Of a stretch of DNA of 24,131 nucleotides, positions 13,883 through 20,324 are shown in pieces. Positions within the stretch are counted from its first letter, which is position 1. Each line of letters begins with the position of its first letter. The position numbers and the translations under genes were made by a program. Below the pieces are notes generated by a model that did not search any database, was not told the origin of the DNA, and saw only the letters and a list, made by a program, of their open reading frames with translations. Source of the stretch: JALYNX01 sp035292685 (GTDB lineage Bacteria > Actinomycetota > Acidimicrobiia > Spongiisociales > ZC4RG35); contig DATDPP010000093.1 of the NCBI GenBank assembly GCA_035292685.1, forward strand, positions 1 through 24,131, given 5' to 3'.

Positions 13883-14131
13883 TTGTCCCACTTGGACGAT
13901 TGGCAGGTCGACGCGCTGTGCCGTGGGAACCACGCCTATCTCTTCTTCCCGCCCTCCACCTTTGAGCGCAAGGATGAGCGGGAGCGCCGAGAAATGAAGG
14001 CCAAGGCCATTTGCGGGGTGTGTCCGGTGAGACAACCTTGTTCTGAGCATGCGATCCAGATCCGGGAGCCGTTCGGGATTTGGGGCGGGCTGACCGAGGT
14101 CGAGAGAAGAGTCCTGCCTCTGGTCGGCTGA
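13883..14131 (+). CDS. WhiB-like iron-sulfur transcription factor
   Basis: An 82-residue protein with the four cysteines that hold the 4Fe-4S cluster of Wbl proteins: Cys13, Cys44, Cys47 and Cys53 (ICGVCPVRQPC). The conserved GIWGG turn (FGIWGGLTEVERR) and a short C-terminal end follow. Wbl proteins occur almost only in Actinobacteria and their phages; they usually bind region 4 of the primary sigma factor and act in redox sensing, division or stress. The TTG start at 13883 is well supported by GGAGGAG at 13871-13877, five bases upstream. The tail after GIWGG is short and not strongly basic, so DNA contact may depend on the sigma partner, as with WhiB1-type proteins. The specific subclass cannot be named from the sequence. 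Confidence 0.93.
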   Translation: MSHLDDWQVDALCRGNHAYLFFPPSTFERKDERERREMKAKAICGVCPVRQPCSEHAIQIREPFGIWGGLTEVERRVLPLVG

Positions 14132-14157
14132 CAAGACCGGGTGACCGAAATGGCTCA

Positions 14158-14163
14158 TAGGAT
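14158..14163 (+). promoter_or_regulatory. Putative -10 box (TAGGAT) of the Nudix operon
   Basis: TAGGAT ends 6 bases before the GTG at 14170 and no Shine-Dalgarno is present, giving a leaderless-type start for the first gene of the Nudix / MBL-fold / M23 operon. Confidence 0.45.
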
Positions 14164-14169
14164 TCGCTG

Positions 14170-14859
14170 GTGCCCGATCCCGTGCAGCCGCGTCCCGCGG
14201 CCAGTGTCCTTCTAATCCGCGAGATCGGGCCCAGGCTCGAGGTGCTCATGGTGGAGCGCCCGGCACATGGGTATTTCGGCGGTCTCTACGTCTTTCCAGG
14301 CGGTGCTGTCGACCCTGTCGATCACACCAGGCTGGCTCTCCGGATCGTTTCCGGGCCGGCCCTTGACCACGAGTTCCGCGCCGCGGCCTTGAGGGAGGTG
14401 GCTGAAGAGGTGGGTTTGAGCGTCACCACCCGGGGGGTGGTATCGGCGCCCGATCTCCGCGGTGAGGAGTTGTTCGAGTCATTCGACCGCACCGGGTCCC
14501 GGCTCGATGGCGAGCGTCTGGTACTGATCTCCCGCTGGGTGACGCCCGCGAATGCTTCGGTCCGGTTCGATACCCGGTTCTATGTGATGGCGGTGGAGGA
14601 CACGCCGCCGATCCGGCTCGACCCTGCCGAGCTGATCGGCCATATGTGGGCAGTCCCCGACGATGTGCTCGCAATGCATCGGCGAAGAGAACTGGCATTG
14701 ATCCTCCCAACACTCACCCATTTGCGATGGCTGACCCGGAGAGCGGGCGTCGGTGATGTCCTGGCGGCGGCCGCCGGAGCGGACGGGCGAACTCTCATCG
14801 AGCCCGGCGAGATGGAGGATGGCTCGTTGGTGCCGGTCTATCTGCCTGCGGACCGATGA
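14170..14859 (+). CDS. Nudix hydrolase (NUDT19-like layout)
   Basis: A 229-residue protein. After ASVLLIRE...LEVLMVERP comes YVFPGGAVDPVD (Gly44-Gly45), then an insertion, then FRAAALREVAEEVGL with the Nudix-box core REVAEEVG (Arg75, Glu76, Glu79, Glu80, Gly82). The insertion between the glycine and REUXEEXGU halves gives a long Nudix box like that of NUDT19-type CoA diphosphatases, and the C-terminal half (LISRWVTPANASVRFDTRFYVM) also resembles that group. It likely hydrolyses a nucleoside-diphosphate-linked metabolite with Mg2+; CoA derivatives are a guess. Its stop overlaps the next ATG (ATGA). The GTG start fits the leaderless box at 14158. Confidence 0.85.
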   Translation: MPDPVQPRPAASVLLIREIGPRLEVLMVERPAHGYFGGLYVFPGGAVDPVDHTRLALRIVSGPALDHEFRAAALREVAEEVGLSVTTRGVVSAPDLRGEELFESFDRTGSRLDGERLVLISRWVTPANASVRFDTRFYVMAVEDTPPIRLDPAELIGHMWAVPDDVLAMHRRRELALILPTLTHLRWLTRRAGVGDVLAAAAGADGRTLIEPGEMEDGSLVPVYLPADR

Positions 14860-15635
14860 TCCGGATCGACCGTGTCCTGGCCAACAACCCCGGCCCCTTC
14901 ACCGGCCCGGGCACCAACACCTGGCTGCTCGATGACGGCCTCGGCCAACTGGTGGTTATCGACCCGGGCCCGATCGACGACCGGCACCGGGAGGCGATCG
15001 AAAGCGCGGTCCGCGATCGGTCGGTGGTTTCGGTCCTGGTCACCCACACCCATGTCGATCACGCCCCTATGGCCAACCCGCTGGCCCGCGATCTGGGAGT
15101 ACCGGCCATGGGTCATGGCGCGGGCCCGGGTTTCGACCCTGACCTCCGGCTGGGCGACCGAGGAATGGTGAGCTTTGGCGTGGCGAGTATCGAGGTGATC
15201 CACACCCCGGGGCATTCGGAGGATCATCTCTGCTTCCGGGTGGAAGACGTCCTCTTCACCGGTGATCACATCATGGGAGGGTCATCAGTGATGGTGGAGT
15301 CGATGGGCCCCTATCTCGATTCTCTGGAGAAGGTTCGAGGCACCGGTCTGCGACGGCTGCATCCCGGGCATGGCGCCGAGATGGAGGACCCTGACCTCGT
15401 CATCGATTGGTATCTGGCCCATCGATTGCAACGCCACGAGCAGATCTTCGAGGCGATCAAGGCGGGCGCCGACACCCCTGAGGCCATCGTCGACACTGTC
15501 TACAGCGACGTCAGCAGCCCTCTGCAGGCTCTGGCCCTCCGGTCGGTGTTGGCCCACCTCACTTTGCTCACCGAGCAGGGTCGGATAGCCTTTGACCACG
15601 GCGACATCGCCATCGCGTCCCCCAAGGCCCCTTGA
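14856..15635 (+). CDS. MBL-fold metallo-hydrolase (LACTB2-like)
   Basis: A 259-residue metallo-beta-lactamase-fold protein. The metal motif is THTHVDH (His64, His66, Asp68, His69), with further ligands expected at His120 (TPGHSEDH), Asp137 (FTGDHIMGG) and the histidine in LHPGHG. After the MBL core there is a C-terminal helical/winged segment (about 185-255; HRLQRHEQIFEAIKAGADTPEAIVDTVYSD), typical of LACTB2-like hydrolases. Activity could be on thioesters, lactones or RNA; the sequence does not decide. It is translationally coupled to the Nudix gene (4-base ATGA overlap). Its own stop overlaps the TTG of the M23 gene. Confidence 0.9.
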   Translation: MIRIDRVLANNPGPFTGPGTNTWLLDDGLGQLVVIDPGPIDDRHREAIESAVRDRSVVSVLVTHTHVDHAPMANPLARDLGVPAMGHGAGPGFDPDLRLGDRGMVSFGVASIEVIHTPGHSEDHLCFRVEDVLFTGDHIMGGSSVMVESMGPYLDSLEKVRGTGLRRLHPGHGAEMEDPDLVIDWYLAHRLQRHEQIFEAIKAGADTPEAIVDTVYSDVSSPLQALALRSVLAHLTLLTEQGRIAFDHGDIAIASPKAP

Positions 15636-16774
15636 ACCAAGCTTCCCGCACCATTGCCGCTCTGCTCGTTGTGACCCTGGCGCTGCCCGCCTACGCCGAG
15701 ATAACCGACGACGACATCGACCGGGCCCGGGAGGAGGTCAACGCCGTCCTTGCCGATTCCGAGGCCCTGGGGATCCAGGTCCAGGAGGCCTGGGCCCGCC
15801 AGTTCGCTCTCGAAAAGGAGATTTCCGATCTGGAGACGTCCATCGAGTTGGCCCAAGTGAGAATCGCCGAGACCGAGACCCGGCTCGAAGAGGTGGCGGT
15901 CGAGATGTACATGGGCTCCGCCCGATCGGCGTCGCTCCAGGTGCTCTTCTCGGATGAGACCGAGGGTTACGAGGCGGGATCCGAGTACCTGAGGGAGGTC
16001 TCCGGTTCCGACCAGGACGTTGTCAGCCAGCTCCGCGCCTTTCGATCCGAGCTCGAGAGGCAGACCGGGCGACTGGCGGAGGCCTCGGCCGAACAGGAGA
16101 CGGTCACTGCCGATCTGGAGAGAATGGCCGGGACGCTTCAAGGCGAGCTGGCCGAGGCGCAAGCGGTTTACGACCGTCTGCTGGCTCAGCAGGAGGCCGA
16201 GGAACAAGCGAGGAGGCAGGCTGAGGAGGAGGCTCGCCAAGAAGCTGAGGAAGCGGCGCGTAACGCCAGAACCACCACCACCTCAGGTGGGGGCGGTTCG
16301 GGCAATGGGAGCACCACGACCACCGTGGGTGACACCGGCACCACTACCACCACCCCGGCACCACCACAACCGTCGAATGGCGGTGCTTGCCCGATGGCAG
16401 GGGCCGTCTCCTTCTCCGACTCCTACGGCGAACCCCGATCGGGCGGGCGCGCTCACCGTGGGGTGGACATGATCGCGGCCCGAGGGACGCCGATCGTTGC
16501 TGTCTATGCCGGGACGATCACCAGGTTGTCGACCAGCGCCCTGGGTGGGATCACGTTGTGGTTGCGTGCCGAGAACGGTGATCAGTTCTATTACGCACAT
16601 CTCGACAGCTACGGAGAGATCGCTACGGGTCAGAGCGTTCCCGAGGGTTTCGTCGTGGGCTACAACGGCTCGACCGGCAACGCCCCGGCCTGGCTCCCCC
16701 ATCTCCACTTCGAATGGCATCCCGGCGGCGGGTCGGCCGTGAATCCCTACCAGTTGGTGCGGTCTCTCTGCTGA
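15632..16774 (+). CDS. Secreted M23 (LytM-type) peptidase with coiled-coil and Thr-rich linker
   Basis: A 380-residue exported protein. The signal peptide (about 1-22, ending ALPAYA) is followed by a long coiled coil (about 30-210; many Glu/Ala/Gln/Arg heptads), a low-complexity Thr/Gly/Pro linker (about 212-250) and a C-terminal M23 domain (about 255-380). The M23 metal motifs are HRGVD (His275, Asp279) and HLHFE (His357, His359), plus YYAHLDS, so the peptidase looks intact. The layout is that of EnvC/FtsX-associated or NlpC-RipC-like septal hydrolases, where the coiled coil controls cell-wall cleavage. Its TTG start (15632) overlaps the MBL stop; no Shine-Dalgarno is strong, so translation is probably coupled. 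A strong hairpin follows. Confidence 0.9.
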   Translation: MNQASRTIAALLVVTLALPAYAEITDDDIDRAREEVNAVLADSEALGIQVQEAWARQFALEKEISDLETSIELAQVRIAETETRLEEVAVEMYMGSARSASLQVLFSDETEGYEAGSEYLREVSGSDQDVVSQLRAFRSELERQTGRLAEASAEQETVTADLERMAGTLQGELAEAQAVYDRLLAQQEAEEQARRQAEEEARQEAEEAARNARTTTTSGGGGSGNGSTTTTVGDTGTTTTTPAPPQPSNGGACPMAGAVSFSDSYGEPRSGGRAHRGVDMIAARGTPIVAVYAGTITRLSTSALGGITLWLRAENGDQFYYAHLDSYGEIATGQSVPEGFVVGYNGSTGNAPAWLPHLHFEWHPGGGSAVNPYQLVRSLC

Positions 16775-16776
16775 CG

Positions 16777-16808
16777 CGAAAGGAGGGCCCTATTGGGCCC
16801 TCCTTTCG
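16777..16808 (+). terminator. Intrinsic-type terminator hairpin after the M23 gene
   Basis: A perfect 14-bp stem (left arm CGAAAGGAGGGCCC) with a TATT loop begins two bases after the M23 stop. No U-tract follows, as is common for GC-rich actinobacterial terminators. Confidence 0.8.
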
Positions 16809-16909
16809 AGGCCTTCCTCTCCCCAACCCCGACAGCCCACTTGGCACGTTCCACGTCCATAATTGACCACGGAGAGTGGCGAAGTAAGGACGATTCCCAA
16901 GTTGCCCGA

Positions 16910-16923
16910 TCGGACTAGTCCGA
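16910..16923. promoter_or_regulatory. Perfect 14-bp palindrome upstream of the RDD gene
   Basis: TCGGACTAGTCCGA is a perfect palindrome in the 250-base gap between the M23 terminator and the RDD gene. A second weak inverted pair, CTTGCC (16963-16968) and GGCAAG (16982-16987), lies between it and the start. Either may be an operator; nothing identifies the binding protein. Confidence 0.3.
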
Positions 16924-17024
16924 CGTTTCGCCCCCACCGGAGCCAATCAACAACCCCCCGTCCTTGCCGACACGCTGGGGTGGCAAGTGGCACAATGCGA
17001 AATCCGATCCGAGGAGAGAACCTT

Positions 17025-17651
17025 TTGAGCACCCAAGAGCCTCCGGCTCCCCCACCTCCATACGAGCCCCCGGCTCCTCCACCGCCGCCCTCCGAGCCTC
17101 CACCACCGCCACCTCCACCGCCGCCCTCCGAGCCTCCTCCACCACCGCCACCTTCGGAGCCGCCTCCACCACCATCCGAGCCTCCGGCTTCACCACCACC
17201 AGCGGTGCCTCCGGCTTCACCAGCGGTTCCGCCGGCAGGGACACCGTCGAATCTGGCCGACTGGGGGACGAGGGTCATTGGGGCCGTAATCGACTGGTTG
17301 CCCGTGATCATCATCAGCATCGTCACCTATCGGGTTCCCTACTTTGGGCTGCTCTCGGCGGGATACTTGGCATATCTGGGCCACCTTGAAGGCGTGTCCG
17401 GTCAGACCCCAGGTAAGGCGATGCAGGGCACCAGACTCGTAAACGAGAACGGTGAATTGTTGGGGAGCGGTGCGGGGATCGGACGCAAGTTCGTCCACAT
17501 CCTCGACGCCATTTGCTTCATCGGCTACTTGCTACCCCTCGTGGACACGAAACGGCAGACCTTCGCCGACAAGATCATGAACAGCTATGTGGTGACCGGC
17601 GTCGAGAAGAAGCCGTTCGCTGTCGATCTCTGGCTACCGCCGAAGACGTAA
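17025..17651 (+). CDS. RDD-family membrane protein with proline-rich N-terminus
   Basis: A 208-residue protein. Residues about 5-75 are a Pro-rich repeat (PPAPPPP and SEPPPPPP units), likely disordered and cytosolic. The rest is an RDD domain with two to three membrane helices (SNLADWGTRVIGAVIDWLPVIIISIV ... FGLLSAGYLAYLG ... FVHILDAICFIGYLLPLVD), including the Arg/Asp positions of the family (TRVIGAVID) and the end motif DTKRQTFADKIM. Function of RDD proteins is poorly known; some act in ion transport or membrane stress. The TTG at 17025 is chosen because GAGGAG at 17011-17016 precedes it. Longer in-frame starts upstream (16863) lack a ribosome site and add an unlike segment. The stop codon is the first three bases of a heptamer repeat. 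Confidence 0.85.
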   Translation: MSTQEPPAPPPPYEPPAPPPPPSEPPPPPPPPPPSEPPPPPPPSEPPPPPSEPPASPPPAVPPASPAVPPAGTPSNLADWGTRVIGAVIDWLPVIIISIVTYRVPYFGLLSAGYLAYLGHLEGVSGQTPGKAMQGTRLVNENGELLGSGAGIGRKFVHILDAICFIGYLLPLVDTKRQTFADKIMNSYVVTGVEKKPFAVDLWLPPKT

Positions 17652-17732
17652 TCGGTGATCCGTGATCCGTAATCCGTAATCCGTAATCCGTAATCCGAAA
17701 ACGGAGAACGGAAAACGGAGAACGGAAAACGG
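17649..17732. repeat. Two opposed heptamer arrays forming a periodic hairpin
   Basis: Seven units related to TAATCCG (17649-17697; the first two or three vary as TAATCGG or TGATCCG) are followed directly by five units AAAACGG/AGAACGG (17698-17732). Five TCCGT blocks (from 17659, every 7 bases) face five ACGGA blocks (from 17701, every 7 bases). All five pairs can form in register, each 5-bp helix separated by 2-by-2 mismatches, around a 9-base loop (17692-17700). The array begins at the RDD stop codon and abuts the palindrome at 17731. Confidence 0.9.
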
Positions 17733-17758
17733 AGGTAGGCGCCTAGGCGCCTACCTCC
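17731..17758. terminator. 28-bp perfect palindrome at the RDD/Mrp convergence, probable bidirectional terminator
   Basis: The left arm GGAGGTAGGCGCCT is exactly complementary to the right arm, centred between 17744 and 17745. It contains the last codons and the TAG stop of the Mrp gene (17743-17745 on the minus strand) and lies 79 bases after the RDD stop. Its position between convergent genes fits a shared terminator, though a hairpin with no spacer will have a few unpaired bases at the tip. Confidence 0.6.
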
Positions 17759-18879
17759 AACGCGGAGAGGATCTTGGCGATCCGACCGGTGCAGGTCTCC
17801 AAATCGGCAGGTGGCAGCAATGTCACCAGGATCTCCGCAGCCTGTCGGAGGGCCTTGCCCGCGGCCGAATCGGTTCCGGCTGCCACCACCGGTGCACCGT
17901 GGTCGCCTCCGGGCACTACTTCGGGATCGAGGGGGATCGAGGCGATGAGGGGCACCCCCAGGTCGTCCGCGAGCTCCTGGCCTCCACCCTCACCAAAAAC
18001 GGTGTGGACCCGGCCACAGTCACAGGCGAGACCGGCCATGTTCTCGATCACCCCGACAATGGGCATGTGGGAGCGCCGGGCCATGTCGGCGACCCGGACC
18101 GCCACCTTCTGCGCCGCCCGTTGCGGGGTCGTCACCACCACCATCTCAGCCTGAGGTAGGAGACGGGTGAGGGCCATCTGGATGTCACCGGTGCCTGGCG
18201 GCAGGTCGATCAGCATGTAATCGAGCTCACCCCAGTCGACCTGCTTCAAGAACTGCTCCAGGGCCTTGGACAGCATCAGGCCGCGCCACATGAGGGCGGT
18301 CTCCTCGGATTCGATGATCAGCCCGGTGGAAACCAGCTTGACCCCCTGTGCTTCTACCGGTTCGATGAGTTGGGTTTGGTCGTTGGCGTACAGACGATCC
18401 TCGACTCCGAGCATGCGCGGTGTCGAGAAACCCCAGATGTCGGCGTCGAGAAGACCCACCCGGAGACCGGACGCCGCCATAGCCACCGCCAGGTTGACAG
18501 CGATTGATGACTTCCCAACCCCGCCCTTGCCCGATCCGACCGCGATCACCCGGGTGGTTGGTGATACCCGGGTTGGCTCAGCGTTCTCCCGCACCTTCTG
18601 CCGTGCCACCGACATCAGACCGGCCCGTTGCTTCTTGGTCATCGCTGTGGTCCGCAGGTTCAATTCGTCGACCCCGGGCATGGAAAGGATGCGGCGTCGG
18701 GTGTCGTTCTCGATCTGATTGCGCAGCGGGCACTCGGCGACGGTCAAGGCCAGCCCAACGTCGACAGTGGATCCCCGCACCGTCACGTCGCTGATCATCC
18801 CCAACTCGACGACGTTGCCGCCCAACTCGGGATCACGTACCCCTTCCAGGGTCTTCAGGACGTCCTCGCGGGTTGGCAT
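17743..18879 (-). CDS. mrp: Mrp/NBP35-family P-loop ATPase, Fe-S cluster carrier
   Basis: A 378-residue protein. An N-terminal MIP18/DUF59 domain (about 1-85; VRDPELGGNVVELGMI) precedes a P-loop domain with Walker A GSGKGGVGKSS (residues 116-125), IDLPPGTGDIQMAL and TTPQRAAQKVAVRVADMA. Such proteins bind a bridging Fe-S cluster and hand it to target enzymes. The usual CxxC pair in the 'ENMSG..CPxCG' motif reads ENMAGLACDCG here (Cys286, Cys288), a CxC spacing that is unusual for the family. It is divergent from the A-type carrier gene, so the two form an Fe-S assembly pair. The ATG at 18879 has no Shine-Dalgarno but follows TACCAT by 8 bases. The stop lies in the palindrome at 17731-17758. 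Confidence 0.93.
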   Translation of the reverse strand: MPTREDVLKTLEGVRDPELGGNVVELGMISDVTVRGSTVDVGLALTVAECPLRNQIENDTRRRILSMPGVDELNLRTTAMTKKQRAGLMSVARQKVRENAEPTRVSPTTRVIAVGSGKGGVGKSSIAVNLAVAMAASGLRVGLLDADIWGFSTPRMLGVEDRLYANDQTQLIEPVEAQGVKLVSTGLIIESEETALMWRGLMLSKALEQFLKQVDWGELDYMLIDLPPGTGDIQMALTRLLPQAEMVVVTTPQRAAQKVAVRVADMARRSHMPIVGVIENMAGLACDCGRVHTVFGEGGGQELADDLGVPLIASIPLDPEVVPGGDHGAPVVAAGTDSAAGKALRQAAEILVTLLPPADLETCTGRIAKILSALEVGA

Positions 18880-18887
18880 CGACCCTC

Positions 18888-18893
18888 ATGGTA
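18888..18893 (-). promoter_or_regulatory. Putative -10 box (TACCAT) of a leaderless mrp mRNA
   Basis: On the minus strand TACCAT ends 8 bases before the ATG at 18879. There is no separate leader or ribosome site, so translation probably starts at or near the transcript 5' end. Confidence 0.5.
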
Positions 18894-18971
18894 AGAGCCA
18901 ACATCCGGATAGTGGCAATGAGCCGGGTGCCGCTCGAAGGTCCGCGATCTGGCCCTGGCGCCAAGTCGGGT

Positions 18972-18977
18972 TACAAT
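18972..18977 (+). promoter_or_regulatory. Putative -10 box (TACAAT) of the A-type Fe-S carrier gene
   Basis: TACAAT is close to the TATAAT consensus and lies 17 bases before the ATG at 18995, leaving a leader of roughly 10 bases. No clear -35 box is seen. Confidence 0.5.
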
Positions 18978-18994
18978 GAACCCAGGTTCAAACC

Positions 18995-19357
18995 ATGACA
19001 CAGATCCTCAGCATCAAGTCCAATCAACCCCAGAAGACAGTCCTCCTCACGGACATCGCCATCGACAAGGTCCGTGAGCTGATCCAAGCCGAGTCCGACA
19101 GCGGTCTTGCGCTGAGGATGGCGGTGCGTCCCGGGGGCTGTAGCGGCTTCTCCTACGAGATGTACTTCGATTCCCAGATTGACGAGAGCGACATCGTCGA
19201 GGAGTTCGGAGACGTCCGGGTCGTCGTCGACCCACAGAGCGCCGAGATGGTGCGTGGCTCCACCCTCGACTACAAGGACGGGTTGATGGAGACCGGGTTC
19301 TCGATCAACAACCCCAACGTTGCCCACACCTGCGGGTGTGGCAACTCCTTCTCCTGA
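18995..19357 (+). CDS. A-type iron-sulfur carrier (IscA/ErpA/HesB family)
   Basis: A 120-residue protein with the three invariant cysteines of the family: Cys49 in GGCSGFSYEMYFD and Cys113 and Cys115 in TCGCGNSFS. The intervening sequence (VVVDPQSAEMVRGSTLDYKDGLMETGFSINNPN) is typical. The protein receives Fe-S clusters and passes them to apo-proteins. It is divergent from the Mrp gene, with a 115-base shared promoter region. The SGFSY and 'NPNVAHTCGCGNSF' end favour the ErpA-like branch, but I do not assign a symbol. The likely local customers (WhiB-like protein, RACo ferredoxin domain) are in the same window, which is suggestive only. The first 15 residues vary among family members. Confidence 0.95.
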   Translation: MTQILSIKSNQPQKTVLLTDIAIDKVRELIQAESDSGLALRMAVRPGGCSGFSYEMYFDSQIDESDIVEEFGDVRVVVDPQSAEMVRGSTLDYKDGLMETGFSINNPNVAHTCGCGNSFS

Positions 19358-19433
19358 GCCAACCCGGTCCGCGCCGGATATCGCCCTTTTTCACTGGTGT
19401 AAGGTCCGTTCGTACGCGAATTGAGGAGGAATT

Positions 19434-19805
19434 TTGATCGATAGTTTCTGGGATGTCATCCTGTGGATGCTGGCGTTTTACGTCCTGATGATGTTCTTCT
19501 GGTTGTTCATCATGGTCCTGTCTGACGCCTGGTCCAATCCGGACACGGGAGGTGGGGCCAAGACAGGGTGGACCCTTCTCGTGATCTTCTTCCCCTGGTT
19601 GGGGATCCTGATCTACATGATTGCCAATGGGAATGGCATGGCGGAGCGGTCCATGAAGAAGAAGCAGGCCCAGGAGGATTACATCCGGCAGGTTGCGGGC
19701 AGCGGAAGCTCGGCCACCGAACTGGCAACCCTCTCTGACCTCAAGGCAAAGGGCGACATCACCCAGGCCGAATACGACAAGGCGAAAGCCGAACTCCTCG
19801 CCTGA
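19434..19805 (+). CDS. Small membrane protein with PLDc_N-like and SHOCT domains
   Basis: A 123-residue protein. Two hydrophobic helices (about 6-30 and 44-65; WMLAFYVLMMFFWLFIMVL and WTLLVIFFPWLGILIYMIA) with the P/W-G-I-L-IY pattern resemble the N-terminal membrane domain of phospholipase D-like proteins (PLDc_N). A Lys/Gln-rich link leads to a C-terminal SHOCT motif (about 92-123; ELATLSDLKAKGDITQAEYDKAKAELLA), a short helical hairpin often used for oligomerisation. No catalytic HKD motif exists. The TTG start at 19434 follows AGGAGG (19424-19429) by four bases. Such proteins are common and uncharacterised in Actinobacteria. A strong terminator follows. Confidence 0.85.
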   Translation: MIDSFWDVILWMLAFYVLMMFFWLFIMVLSDAWSNPDTGGGAKTGWTLLVIFFPWLGILIYMIANGNGMAERSMKKKQAQEDYIRQVAGSGSSATELATLSDLKAKGDITQAEYDKAKAELLA

Positions 19806-19827
19806 CAAAAAAGAGTTAGTCAATTCA

Positions 19828-19853
19828 GGAGCCCGGGAGGTGTCCCGGGCTCC
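19828..19853 (+). terminator. Intrinsic-type terminator after the SHOCT gene
   Basis: A perfect 11-bp stem (GGAGCCCGGGA with its complement) closes on a GGTG loop, 22 bases past the stop. It is followed by GTCGTTT, a weak U-tract. Confidence 0.8.
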
Positions 19854-19943
19854 CGTCGTTTAGGAGGGAGATTGCTGGCTGTTGTCTGTTTGGCATCTCT
19901 GCCGGTCGGTTAGCCTTCGGACTTCCCCAACATAGGAGCATCG

Positions 19944-20324
19944 GTGCCAAAAACCGTCCCGGCCATCCCATCGGCGCCAGGGGCTATGGGCCCGTACTCG
20001 GTGGTCACCGAGGCCCGCGGCCTGGTCTTCGTCTCAGGGCAGGTGGCGATCGATCCCCTCACCCAGGAGCGGTCACCTGACGACGTCGAGGTTCAAGCCG
20101 AGCGGGTGATGTCGAACATCGCTTCGATTCTGGGTGACCTCGGGCTCGCCCTCTCCGACGTGGTCAAGACGACCATCTTCCTTGCCGACATCGGCGATTT
20201 CCCGAAGGTGAATGCGGTGTACGCCGGGTTCTTCGACAATGAGCCGCCGGCACGGTCCACCGTCCAAGCGGGCGCGTTGCCAGGCGGCTTTCTGGTGGAA
20301 GTCGAAGTGCTGGCGGCGCGATGA
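19944..20324 (+). CDS. ridA: RidA/YjgF family enamine/imine deaminase
   Basis: A 126-residue protein of the RidA family: SAPGAMGPYSVVTEARGLVFVSGQVAID at the start, QAERVMSNIASILGDLGLALSDVVKTTIFLADIGDF in the middle and PPARSTVQAGALPGGFLVEVEVLAAR at the end. Arg104 is the substrate carboxylate-binding arginine of active RidA proteins. RidA hydrolyses reactive 2-aminoacrylate and related imines released by PLP enzymes. The GTG at 19944 follows AGGAG by five bases. Upstream, TTGGCA (19890-19895) and TAGCCT (19911-19916) may be a promoter, though 15 bases apart. It overlaps the aldehyde dehydrogenase gene by four bases, which suggests the two enzymes deal with the same imine/aldehyde intermediate. 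Confidence 0.93.
   Translation: MPKTVPAIPSAPGAMGPYSVVTEARGLVFVSGQVAIDPLTQERSPDDVEVQAERVMSNIASILGDLGLALSDVVKTTIFLADIGDFPKVNAVYAGFFDNEPPARSTVQAGALPGGFLVEVEVLAAR

Noticed and set aside
16790..17326. A glycine-rich minus-strand open frame (PE_PGRS-like look).
   Set aside because: It is the complement of the proline-rich repeat of the RDD protein, so its glycine content is a mirror effect.
17649..17732. CRISPR array.
   Set aside because: The repeat unit is 7 bases with no spacers, and no cas gene is present.
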